Assembly: GCA_030619925.1 (NCBI GenBank)
Contig: JAUXAL010000007.1
Span: 1 to 64,000, forward strand
Reading direction: 5' to 3'
Source: Phycisphaerae bacterium
GTDB lineage: Bacteria > Planctomycetota > Phycisphaerae > Sedimentisphaerales > Anaerobacaceae
DNA: 64,000 nt
The notes beneath the pieces are model-generated. The model saw nothing but the letters and a program-made list of their open reading frames with translations, was not told where the DNA came from and did not search any database. A program made the translations under genes and the position numbers. This document shows, piece by piece, positions 53,544-62,105 of this stretch (positions are counted from its first letter, which is position 1; each line of letters starts with the position of its first letter).

Positions 53544-53659
53544 TGATAGTTTCCCTCTAAATTAGCTTTATTTTCTTCAATGTAATATATACAATAATCC
53601 AAGTAAAATCAATTTTACAAGTTTAACAAGCTAAGCGTAATGTCTGGAGGTAAGCTGGC

Positions 53660-54571
53660 ATGAGCATATTATCCGCCATCGGAAATACACCACTTGTAGA
53701 ACTCACTAATCTGAATAAAAAAAAGCCAAAGGTGAGAGTTTTCGGAAAACTCGAAGGGACCAACCCAGGAGGTTCGGTCAAAGACCGCCCTGCTTATTGG
53801 ATGATAAAAAAAGCCGAGGAATCCGGTCAACTCACGAAGGGGAAAATAATACTCGAACCAACATCGGGAAATACAGGCATCGCCTTGGCTATGATCGGAG
53901 CTGCAAAAGGATATCGGGTCAAACTTTGTATGCCGGAGTGTGTCAGCACAGAGAGACAGCGTATCCTGGAAGCCTTGGCTGCTGAGGTTGTGCTTACCCC
54001 TGCAAGAGAAGGCACCGATGGTGCTATTAGAAAAGCACATCAGCTTCTCGACGCCGAACCCGATAAGTATTATATGCCCAATCAATTCGTGAATGAGAGT
54101 AACGTTCTCGCTCATTACGAGACAACCGGGCCCGAAATCTTTTCCCAGACTAAGGGCGAGATTGATGTATTTGTTGCCGGCATGGGGACAACAGGAACAC
54201 TTATGGGGGTAAATAGATTCCTCAAAGAAAGAAAGCCCGAGGCCAAAACCGTTGGAATTGAGCCCCTGGAAGGACACACAATCCAGGGACTCAAAAATAT
54301 GAAAGAATCCATTGTGCCTGAGATCTACAATCCACAGATGTTAGATGAAAAGATTACCATTGAGGATGGTGAGGCCTTTGAAACAACAAGACTGCTCGCT
54401 GCCGAGGAAGGAATTTTTGTTGGAATGTCAAGTGGTGCAGCAGTAGCGGGGGCTTTACACATCGCAAAAGATATGACCGCCGGCACAATTGTCGTGATTC
54501 TTCCCGACCGTGGCGACCGTTACCTCAGCACCACGCTATTTCGGTCAATATGCGCCAAATGCCCGCCGTAA
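53660..54571 (+). CDS. cysM: Cysteine synthase (CysM/CysK family)
   Basis: 303 residues. Makes cysteine from O-acetylserine (or a related donor) and sulfide/thiosulfate. PLP Lys in NPGGSVKDRPA, substrate loop PTSGNTGIA, PLP phosphate loop MGTTGTLMG, and SSGAAVAGA near the end. Nearer to CysM than CysK by the PAYWMI and short C-terminus; the assignment between the two is a guess. GGAGG upstream of the start. Confidence 0.88.
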   Translation: MSILSAIGNTPLVELTNLNKKKPKVRVFGKLEGTNPGGSVKDRPAYWMIKKAEESGQLTKGKIILEPTSGNTGIALAMIGAAKGYRVKLCMPECVSTERQRILEALAAEVVLTPAREGTDGAIRKAHQLLDAEPDKYYMPNQFVNESNVLAHYETTGPEIFSQTKGEIDVFVAGMGTTGTLMGVNRFLKERKPEAKTVGIEPLEGHTIQGLKNMKESIVPEIYNPQMLDEKITIEDGEAFETTRLLAAEEGIFVGMSSGAAVAGALHIAKDMTAGTIVVILPDRGDRYLSTTLFRSICAKCPP

Positions 54572-54606
54572 TGCTTGCCAGGTCACTCGTTATAGTGTGT
54601 AAAGTC

Positions 54607-54634
54607 ACAGAAAACAGGGAACAAGGAAACAGTA
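54607..54634. repeat. 7-bp periodic tract before an MNT gene (4 units)
   Basis: ACAGAAA, ACAGGGA and two more units in phase; they provide the ribosome-binding segment (AAGGA) and the first base of the ATG. Confidence 0.6.
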
Positions 54635-54993
54635 TGAAAAAACATGTTGAGCAAATAAGGAAAAAGATTCTTCCAACATTACGACGGTACGACGTTGCAA
54701 GAGCCGCTATATTTGGGTCCTTTGCACGAGGAGAAACCGCAAAACGCAGTGACATAGATCTGTTAGTAGAGTTTAAGGGCGAAAAAAGCCTGCTTGACTT
54801 AGCAGGTCTTAAGATAGCGCTGCAAGAGTTACTGAAAACCAAGGTAGATGTGCTCACCTACGATTCTTTGCATCCCCTGCTCAAAGACAGAATCTTAAGC
54901 GAACAAGAGGTAATCCTATTGGAAAGTCACCACAAAAGATATTCGCCTGCTAAAAAACAGGATACTGAAAGTGAAAAAGGATTTAGGGGATAA
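54634..54993 (+). CDS. MNT-type nucleotidyltransferase domain protein
   Basis: 119 residues. AAIFGSFARGETAKRSDIDL and VDVLTYDS give the GS...DxD and third Asp. The last ~20 residues (HHKRYSPAKKQDTESEK) are basic and unlike the family. No HEPN gene follows; only a short open frame does. Confidence 0.82.
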   Translation: MKKHVEQIRKKILPTLRRYDVARAAIFGSFARGETAKRSDIDLLVEFKGEKSLLDLAGLKIALQELLKTKVDVLTYDSLHPLLKDRILSEQEVILLESHHKRYSPAKKQDTESEKGFRG

Positions 54994-55082
54994 ATGACCG
55001 GTACAACTACCGCAACGACGCGCTAAAGGAAATAGCCATCGAATGGTACCAAGAAAACGGTATCGAGTTTGACGATAGGTAG
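54987..55082 (+). pseudogene. Short open frame without start, likely gene remnant
   Basis: Reads RYNYRNDALKEIAIEWYQEN then ~8 residues and a stop. Good protein-like composition, but no start codon and no family that I recognise; possibly the 3' end of a lost partner gene. Confidence 0.3.
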
Positions 55083-55084
55083 CA

Positions 55085-58018
55085 TCAGAGATTACCGTCA
55101 TAACTCTGCGCTATTACTTTTATCGGATGCTTCACCAAGCTATCACTTATATGCTCTATCTGCATTTTGCAGGCCGCGCACTCGGTTAGCACAAATTTTG
55201 TAGGCGATTTTTCCAATGCTTCTTTTAAACTCACAGATATCTGCGAGGAAAGTTCGTAATTTTTTTGTTGCATGCCGAACGTCCCCGCAAGCCCGCAGCA
55301 ACCAGCTTTAAGGTCAACAACATTAACGCCGCAAAGCTCCTGCAGGAGTTTTATAGTCGCCCCGTCATCGCCAACAGCACACAAATGACAAGGCAAATGA
55401 TAAACAAACTCCTCCCGTCCATATTTAGCCCCACGTTTTACGTGGGGTTCCTTCAACGTGCCTTGCCGGAATAATTCCAGCAAATAGCTCATTAATTCGT
55501 AGGTATTCTCGGAAACCAGCTTCGCATCTTCGCCTGCAACAAAATGCCGCAGCTCTTCCTTCAGACACAGCGCGGCACTCGGCTCAGAGCAAATTATCTT
55601 GTAGCCTTCGCGAACCGCCTTTGCCAAATGCTTTACACTGTATGACAAATCCTTGCGGGCCCTTTTTACGTTCCCATACACAATCGCCGGCAGCGGCGCA
55701 GGCAACTGCTTCGGCAAAATCACCTCAATATCGTTCTGCCGCAAAACATCAATAACAGCAAACCCTAATTCGTGGTCGTTATAATTCGCATACGTATCCA
55801 CAAAATAAGCTACTTTATCGATCGGCGCCTCTATCGCCTCACAAGCCGCCAAATATTTCCGCCCTGCTTTCAAGAACGAGCCACGCTTAAACTTCGGCAT
55901 ACTTCTGTGCTTATCGATGCCCGCAGATTTCTCCAGCAACCACTTGAAAACCGGCAACTGCATAAAAAAATTCGACAAAGGCGAAAATACACTGCCTGAC
56001 ATACTAAGGTAGCGATTATGACTTAATACCAGCTCCGCACGCCGCAAGCTTTTTCGTTTGACGTACTGGGCCCTTGCTACACACATCAGCTTGGAAATAT
56101 CTACCCCTGATGGACATTCCAGCACGCAGGCCTTGCAATTAACGCACAAATCCAGAAACTTTCTAAACTCCGGCGATTCAAAGTCTAGTTCATCTAACTG
56201 TCCTGTCGCCCACAAATGCAGTATATTAATCTTTGCTCGCGAGCTGCCCAATTCCTCACCCATCGCCCGAAACACCGGACACATCCGCAAATCAGGCTCA
56301 CAGCTTCGGCAAAGCCCGCATCCGTAGCATTGCTCCAGTTCGGCGGCAAGCTCACCTTCTCCAAAAAACAAGTCCGTTTTAACTCTTTCCGATAAAACCT
56401 TATGTTCGTCCCTGAGGTTCTTAACCATAATGTCAGCGTCACTGTTGATTTTCTTGCCCGGATTCATCAGACCATCGGGATCGAATATGTTTTTGATTTT
56501 GCATAGTAATTCATAATACTCATCACCGTATTGCCCTCGCACAAAGGCCGCTCTTGCCAGGCCCTCTGCGTGTTCGCCGCTTATCGTGCCGCCTAACGAC
56601 CAGGCAAGTGAAAAAACGTCATTCGCAATCGCCCGCATCTTTTCTACTTCAGCCGGGTCGCTCAAATCCATGTACGGCCGCACATGCAGCAGACCATCAC
56701 CGGCGTGACCATAAAAAGACATCGTGGTATCATAACGCTTGCCAATTTCCTTCAGTCCCGCAATATATTCTCCAAGCCGATTATAATCGACTGAAACATC
56801 TTCAATAAATTCAACCGGATGCTTATTAGTCCTTTTCCTGTAAATCAACGGCCCGGCGTCTTTGCGTGACTTCCATAGTCGCTCCTGTGCCTTCTGCTCA
56901 ACAATAATACTCCGTCCGCTTGCTATTGCGCCGACAGCTGAATCGGTTTTTTCTATTTTCTCTTTCACCTGCTCCTGTGTTTGGCCGGTATGCTCGACCA
57001 AAAGAACAGCAGCCGCACCGGCAGGTAAAACATCGCGATATTCCGGGAAAGCCTCAAATGCCATATCGATTAAGGTCTTATCCATCAGCTCACACGCCGA
57101 GGCACCGTTATCAACGATAATCGGCACCGCCTGTGCCATTTTCCCAAGAGACTCAAACTCAAGCTGCAACAGACCTTTTGCCGCCGGTATCTCGACGGTC
57201 CTGAGCGTAATCTTCGTAAAAATAGCCAACGTCCCTTCCGAGCCTGCCAACAGCCGGGCCAAATCAATCCTGCCATTATGGCAAATCCCTGCAATATTGT
57301 AGCCGCTTCGGTTTCGCCTGGATTTAGGTTGTGCTTTATTGATAACCGCTTCTTTGTCCGAGAGGACGGACAGACACTCTCTCGCAATCCAGGCGACCCT
57401 GTCGCCCTGTGCCTGTTCCGGGTCAAAATCATTCTTGAATTCAACTACACTGCCGTCAGCCAGAACCGCTTCGATACTCTCGGCATAGTTAGCGATATAA
57501 CCATATTCAAGCGAATGGGCACCGGTTGAATTATTGGCAATGCACCCACCTACTACCGCCCGATTGGCGCTTGAGGGGTCAGGCCCGATTTTCCTGCCGT
57601 ACTCAGTCAGGCATTTATTCAAATCGTCCAGGACAACACCCGGCTCACAAACTATCGTCTTCCCTCCGTCTCTGACATCAATAATCTTGTTCATATACCA
57701 TGTCATATCAAAGACTATACCACTGCACAGCGACTCACCCGCCAGCCCGGTACCTGCTCCGCGAGCAACAACTGGTATATCTTTGGCGCCGGCATATTTG
57801 ACAACGGCAGCCACGTCGCCGCTGTCACGCGGCGCAATAATACATTTGGGAACTATCCTGTAAATGCTCGCATCGGTGCTGTAGGCAGCCCTGTGCAATA
57901 TATCAGCAAAAACATCTCCTCGGACAACTTCAGCCAAATCAGATGCAATTTGCTCCGGTCCCTCGTTCATTGCCTCTTCTATGTTCTTACGCACCTTCGC
58001 CCTTTTGCTCTTACGCAC
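55085..58018 (-). CDS. FAD-linked oxidase / Fe-S dehydrogenase fusion (GlcD-GlpC type, YdiJ-like)
   Basis: 977 residues. Residues ~40-520: FAD-binding type 4 oxidase (VPVVARGAGTGLAGESLC, GPDPSSANRAVVGGCIANNS, LAGSEGTLAIFTKITLRT, YGHAGDGLLHVRPY, GGTISGEHAEG). Residues ~565-660: two 4Fe-4S clusters (CYGCGLCRSC, CVNCKACVLECP). Residues ~760-977: CCG domains (CHLCAVGDDG, AGCCGLAGTFGMQ, TECAACKMQIEH). Family members oxidise D-lactate, glycolate or other 2-hydroxyacids and pass electrons to the membrane chain. Start GTG 58018 or ATG 57970; a GTGCGTAAGA repeat encodes the extra N-terminus. Confidence 0.88.
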   Translation of the reverse strand: MRKSKRAKVRKNIEEAMNEGPEQIASDLAEVVRGDVFADILHRAAYSTDASIYRIVPKCIIAPRDSGDVAAVVKYAGAKDIPVVARGAGTGLAGESLCSGIVFDMTWYMNKIIDVRDGGKTIVCEPGVVLDDLNKCLTEYGRKIGPDPSSANRAVVGGCIANNSTGAHSLEYGYIANYAESIEAVLADGSVVEFKNDFDPEQAQGDRVAWIARECLSVLSDKEAVINKAQPKSRRNRSGYNIAGICHNGRIDLARLLAGSEGTLAIFTKITLRTVEIPAAKGLLQLEFESLGKMAQAVPIIVDNGASACELMDKTLIDMAFEAFPEYRDVLPAGAAAVLLVEHTGQTQEQVKEKIEKTDSAVGAIASGRSIIVEQKAQERLWKSRKDAGPLIYRKRTNKHPVEFIEDVSVDYNRLGEYIAGLKEIGKRYDTTMSFYGHAGDGLLHVRPYMDLSDPAEVEKMRAIANDVFSLAWSLGGTISGEHAEGLARAAFVRGQYGDEYYELLCKIKNIFDPDGLMNPGKKINSDADIMVKNLRDEHKVLSERVKTDLFFGEGELAAELEQCYGCGLCRSCEPDLRMCPVFRAMGEELGSSRAKINILHLWATGQLDELDFESPEFRKFLDLCVNCKACVLECPSGVDISKLMCVARAQYVKRKSLRRAELVLSHNRYLSMSGSVFSPLSNFFMQLPVFKWLLEKSAGIDKHRSMPKFKRGSFLKAGRKYLAACEAIEAPIDKVAYFVDTYANYNDHELGFAVIDVLRQNDIEVILPKQLPAPLPAIVYGNVKRARKDLSYSVKHLAKAVREGYKIICSEPSAALCLKEELRHFVAGEDAKLVSENTYELMSYLLELFRQGTLKEPHVKRGAKYGREEFVYHLPCHLCAVGDDGATIKLLQELCGVNVVDLKAGCCGLAGTFGMQQKNYELSSQISVSLKEALEKSPTKFVLTECAACKMQIEHISDSLVKHPIKVIAQSYDGNL

Positions 58019-58033
58019 TTGCGTTCTTCCCTG

Positions 58034-58891
58034 CTATTGCTCAAAATCACGAGGCAGGAACTGCGCTTGGGAAATGGTTCCGCTCATCCGAAGGACTGCA
58101 AGGTCGTCTTCACTAACCTGTCCATTGATGAACTGTTGAACAACAGGATGGGGGTAGTTACGAATATGTTCGGCATCGCCGTCGGCAATAATCTTGCCGT
58201 TATGCAGCATAATAATACGGTCGGCTATCTTGTACGCGCTGGTCATATCGTGTGTAACAACAACCGTTGTCACGCCGAGTTCTCTTTGCAGCTTCATAAT
58301 AAGCTCGCTGATCACATCCCCACGAACAGGGTCCAGCCCGGTGGTCGGCTCATCATATAAAATCACTTCCGGACTTAACGCGATCGCCCGTGCCAATGCC
58401 ACTCTTTTTCGCTGACCACCGGAAAGTTGTGCCGGATAATAATTCTGAAAACCGTCAAGACCGACCATGGCCAGTTTGGCCTTTACAAGCTCTTCGACCT
58501 GGCCCCAGCTAGTTATCTCACAATGTTGTTTTATCGGAAATATTATATTTTCAAAAACGCTGAGACTGTCAAACAACGCCCCTCCCTGGAAAAGAAAACC
58601 GTAATGGGTGCGTAGCCTATTTAATTCATTTTCCCCCAGATTATCGATTCGCCGGTTCTTAAAATAAACCTCACCGGAATTCGGCCTCAACAGAACTAAC
58701 AAATGTTTTATTAAGACGGTCTTGCCACATCCACTCGGCCCGATTACAATTGTCGTCTTGCCCTTTTCAATTGTCAGAGAAACATTATCCAGAACGACAT
58801 TGGTACCAAACCTTTTAGTAAGGTTCTTAACTACAAGCAAACCGTTGGAGCTCGTCTCGGGCGCCTGATTATTTTCATCCTCTTTTACCAC
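58034..58891 (-). CDS. mlaF: MlaF-like ABC transporter ATPase
   Basis: 285 residues. Walker A GPSGCGKTVL, Q-loop LFQGGALFDS, signature LSGGQRKRVALARA, Walker B ILYDEPTTGLDP, His switch VVVTHDM. The GALFDSLSVFENI sequence is typical of MlaF/Ttg2A. Works with MlaE in lipid transport between the membranes. An MlaD (MCE) gene is not seen here. N-terminal ~15 residues are an unusual acidic tail. Confidence 0.9.
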   Translation of the reverse strand: MVKEDENNQAPETSSNGLLVVKNLTKRFGTNVVLDNVSLTIEKGKTTIVIGPSGCGKTVLIKHLLVLLRPNSGEVYFKNRRIDNLGENELNRLRTHYGFLFQGGALFDSLSVFENIIFPIKQHCEITSWGQVEELVKAKLAMVGLDGFQNYYPAQLSGGQRKRVALARAIALSPEVILYDEPTTGLDPVRGDVISELIMKLQRELGVTTVVVTHDMTSAYKIADRIIMLHNGKIIADGDAEHIRNYPHPVVQQFINGQVSEDDLAVLRMSGTISQAQFLPRDFEQ

Positions 58892-58947
58892 TTTTACATC
58901 CGCTCTTTAATTGTATATGCGTTGAGTCATCGGCTTATTCACTCATT

Positions 58948-58982
58948 ACGCAATATGCATCACGCGATACGAGATACGAATT
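58948..58982. repeat. 7-bp periodic tract after mlaE (5 units)
   Basis: ACGCAAT, ATGCATC, then ACGCGAT-like units; begins two bases from the mlaE stop codon. Confidence 0.65.
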
Positions 58983-58983
58983 A

Positions 58984-59793
58984 TCAAACCAGACCTTTAA
59001 GTGACCAAAATGTATTGTAAATCGCTTTGAAAATCACCGCCAGCGCAAAATCCAGCGCCAATATCGAAATAAAACTTGCCACAAACGCCTCGGTGCACGC
59101 CTGGCCTACACCGTGCGCGCCTTCCTTGCACGTAAAGCCCTTATAACAGCTAATAACCGCAATTGCTCCTCCGAAGAAAAACCCTTTTATAATCCCGATA
59201 GATACATCCCACAGCTCAACACCGGCAGCGCTAAAGCTCCAATATGGCTGGCTATTAATCCCCTTGACAATAACGCTTACGAAAAAACCACCGAGAATAC
59301 CCATCAGATCCGCGTAGATAATAAGAAATGGCGTAAGCAGCAGGCACGCCAGAAACCGCGGTGCAACAAGGTATAGTACCGGGTTCGTCCCCATGCTCCT
59401 GACCGCGTCGATTTGTTCGGTAACATTCATCGTTCCCAGCTCAGCGGTCAAAGCTCCTCCCACTCGGCCGGCTAACATAACCGCCGCAAGTACAGGCCCC
59501 AGCTCCTTCACAACCGAGATGTTAATTAAAACTCCCAGCCGCTCTTCCAAACCCATACCCCGAAGCTGGTCGTACGCCTGAACCCCTAATATCATCCCTA
59601 CAAACGCGCCGGTTATCATTACAACTGGCACACTGCGAACACCAATGACCAGCATTTGGGTCCAGATTAAAGGATACGTCTGACGCCTGCCAAGGCTCTT
59701 CAAAGACGCCGTCATCGACTGCCAGACAAACCTTGCAAACCGCCCCACATTGTCTACGCTCCCTATCGCTTTAGCTCCCACCATCTCAATCAT
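58984..59793 (-). CDS. mlaE: MlaE-like ABC transporter permease
   Basis: 269 residues, five or six hydrophobic helices. MlaE signatures VPVVMITGAFVGMILGVQAY, KELGPVLAAVMLAGRVGGAL and AELGTMNVTEQIDA are present. Inner-membrane lipid permease, pair of MlaF just downstream. Confidence 0.92.
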   Translation of the reverse strand: MIEMVGAKAIGSVDNVGRFARFVWQSMTASLKSLGRRQTYPLIWTQMLVIGVRSVPVVMITGAFVGMILGVQAYDQLRGMGLEERLGVLINISVVKELGPVLAAVMLAGRVGGALTAELGTMNVTEQIDAVRSMGTNPVLYLVAPRFLACLLLTPFLIIYADLMGILGGFFVSVIVKGINSQPYWSFSAAGVELWDVSIGIIKGFFFGGAIAVISCYKGFTCKEGAHGVGQACTEAFVASFISILALDFALAVIFKAIYNTFWSLKGLV

Positions 59794-59882
59794 AATATCT
59801 TACTCCAAAATGCGAATCCGTTTCGAGCATCCCGAGCGCAGCCGAGGGACCTCAGCTCAGGACAAATTCCACAACTCCTCTT

Positions 59883-59924
59883 CAATAGTAAATACTCGAT
59901 AGTCAATAGTCAATAACCAATGGC
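59883..59924. repeat. 7-bp periodic tract (6 units)
   Basis: CAATAGT, AAATACT, then four more CAATA-type units without a slip. Confidence 0.75.
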
Positions 59925-60526
59925 CGATTATCATTTGAAAAACCTCTCGCCTCTGCCGGCGGCACTTTTTGTCATTGCCAACGAGGCCAAGCCGAGTGTG
60001 GCAACCGTAGCGATACTTGCCCCCGGATTTATTCGGGCGTTTACTTTTCTCGAAGTTCACTTGGGCGTTACCCCCTTGTCATTCCCTGCCTGACACGGAA
60101 TCTCTTCCGCTCATCACTCCGAGCAGAGCAAAGCCGAGAAATCTATTCCTTTGTGGCTTCCTTACGAGGCAGCTTTGCCCGTCTTGGCTCCGTGCTCCGG
60201 CGGGCTCCGCCCAGACGAGCGGCCTCACCGAGACAGGCCCGCCATGGCGTCGAATACCTAAAGCTGGCAGTGGGAACGCCTTCGTCCTCGCCCGGCCGCT
60301 TATTGCTTTTTTCCTCGGCCTCGCTCATGAACATCCTACTTTCAGGCTATGCAATACCCAAAACCACAATCAAATTTCCCAGTTGATTTTACATACAAAA
60401 TCCGACAAAGAAAACTACAATTCTCTTAGCTCGACGAAAAGAATCCATCTCTATCTGTGTTAACCCGTGGCTGCTTTCGAATTCTACATTATCGTCTTGC
60501 TTCTTTAGTTTTTTAGCCTCTCCGAG

Positions 60527-60575
60527 CGACGAGTTACGAAGCACGAGCCACGAAACGATCAATCGAATACGCAAG
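60527..60575. repeat. 7-bp periodic tract (7 units)
   Basis: GCGACGA, GTTACGA, AGCACGA and four further units, each 7 bases, with ACGA in the same place in the first four. Confidence 0.75.
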
Positions 60576-60906
60576 ATAGTCGAAAAAACAGGGTCAAAAA
60601 GCACGTATTTTCATGAATTTTTGCAAACTTTTGCAAATTCTTACTCATTTTTTCCCCACTTTTTCGGGGGCGCTGCGTTTTTGATTGATTTTTTCCTTAT
60701 CTAAATCCCCCAAATTAACACGGGCCGCCCTGACAACACCCTTGTCCAGCAAGCATTCTCCAACGCCGGTATGAAAAAATCCCCCTTTTTCGCCCAAGAA
60801 TCAATATTTTCACACAGCAAACTCGTGCCACGCCGTTAAGCCCCTGCAAAGACAAGATTCACATCAATCGCGATAGACTGGATAATTCTCTGCGTCATTA
60901 CATATC

Positions 60907-60986
60907 TTGCCTATTTTAACTAAAGTTTTTCTTCACCACCCTCCGATACCTATTAGTGTTCGCGTAAAAATATTGCCTATTTTAAC
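60907..60986. promoter_or_regulatory. Direct repeat TTGCCTATTTTAAC upstream of the B12-domain gene
   Basis: Two exact 14-base copies at 60907-60920 and 60973-60986, 66 bases apart (about six helical turns), 80-160 bases before the start codon. Could be operator sites. Confidence 0.4.
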
Positions 60987-61065
60987 AGATGGCCTTCTGT
61001 GAACAAGCTTGTGTGGCAGATTAGGCAAAGCACATAAGATAGAGAATGCTAATGGAGAGCAAATT

Positions 61066-61806
61066 ATGATAAAGCAAGATATCCTGGCCCGCTATTTAGA
61101 ACCTCTGCTGCGAGGCGATAGAAAAGCCTGCCGAACCGCTATAGAGGGGTCCCTCCAGAGTGGCATACCTGCCAATTCCGTATATGTCCACATAGTATGG
61201 CCAATTATGGTAGAAATCGAAAAGCTGCTGCGAGCAGACAAAATCACTCCTGTCCAAGAGCATTTAGCCACCAGAATCAACCGCACTATCGTGGACCAGC
61301 TTCAAAACAAGCTGCCACGCAGGCCCCGTAAGAACAAAAAAATAGTCGTATGTTGCGCACCAGACGAACTGCAAGAGCTCGGCGCCCAAATGATGACCGA
61401 CCTGTTTGAAAGCGATGGCTGGAAAGTACGATTCCTGGGCGGTGGCCTGACCAACGACGACATCCTTGCTTTCATAAACGAATATGCCCCTGACATCCTG
61501 TTAATTTATGGCACCGCTCCAAAACAAGCGCCTGATGTCCGGCGACTGATCGATACCATAAAATCCGTAAACGCCTGGCCGCATATGCGCATAATGGTAT
61601 CAGGCGGGTTATTCAACCGAGCCGAAGGACTCTGGCAGGAAATGGAAGCCGATTTATACGCTGCGACCGCCCTTGAAGCCCTTCAAGTAGCTTCAAACGA
61701 TAACCTAATCGCGCAATGTGAGCGAAGAACAATAAACCGCCGGAAGAAGAGACGCCAGATAATACCACAAGGAGTGCCAGCAGTAGTACACAATAGCGTG
61801 CAGTAG
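61066..61806 (+). CDS. Cobalamin-binding-domain-like protein (CarH/MerR B12 module type), key ligands changed
   Basis: 246 residues from ATG 61066 (GGAGAG upstream). Residues ~1-90: helical cap domain (ITPVQEHLATRINRTI, matching the EH element of the B12 cap; the Trp usual in the cap is Leu). Residues ~95-215: Rossmann-like B12 domain (QELGAQMMTDLFESDGW, VRFLGGGL, MVSGGLFN). The lower-ligand motif E/D-x-H-x-x-G reads DELQELG, so His is Gln. There is no DNA-binding domain, and the C-terminus is basic. Possibly a sensor that no longer binds B12 through His, or a different ligand (inference). Confidence 0.75.
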   Translation: MIKQDILARYLEPLLRGDRKACRTAIEGSLQSGIPANSVYVHIVWPIMVEIEKLLRADKITPVQEHLATRINRTIVDQLQNKLPRRPRKNKKIVVCCAPDELQELGAQMMTDLFESDGWKVRFLGGGLTNDDILAFINEYAPDILLIYGTAPKQAPDVRRLIDTIKSVNAWPHMRIMVSGGLFNRAEGLWQEMEADLYAATALEALQVASNDNLIAQCERRTINRRKKRRQIIPQGVPAVVHNSVQ

Positions 61807-61819
61807 ATAGATCCTCGTC

Positions 61820-61938
61820 TTACGAGTTCCGCGTTGCAGGTTACGAGTTGGCTGTTGCTTGATGTTCGATGTTCGTAGTCCGTGGTTCGTGATTCATGGT
61901 TTGTGATTCATATCTCGTATGTTGGATATCGCATTTCG
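61820..61938. repeat. Longest 7-bp periodic tract (17 units)
   Basis: Seventeen successive 7-base units without a single slip, e.g. TTACGAG (twice), ATGTTCG (twice), TGATTCA (twice). T and CG hold fixed places in the unit while other bases drift. It begins 14 bases after the B12-domain gene stop. No coding sense in either strand. Confidence 0.85.
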
Positions 61939-62105
61939 TCTGCGCCGATCAGATTTCAGAGTAACGACGGAGGAATTTTGATTCGTTTAACAGCCGTAAA
62001 CTATTTCGCCGAAAAAAGGTTCACCGCACAAAGCTCAAAATAGCACAATTAACAAGAGACGAGCCCGGGAAAGAACAGAAGATTAGAAATTAAGTATTCG
62101 TCCTT

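Larger units (their letters stand above)
59794..61065. other. Long intergenic region with repeats, no sure gene
   Basis: About 1.27 kb. Holds 7-bp tracts at 59883-59924 and 60527-60575, a GC-rich part at 60140-60335 with a 63-codon minus-strand frame that I do not trust, T-rich low-complexity DNA at 60600-60700, and a 14-base direct repeat at 60907 and 60973. Confidence 0.55.

Noticed and set aside
60143..60386. Overlapping 63- and 77-codon frames in a GC-rich patch
   Set aside because: Both strands are open because of high GC; Arg/Ala/Pro-rich products and no ribosome sites.
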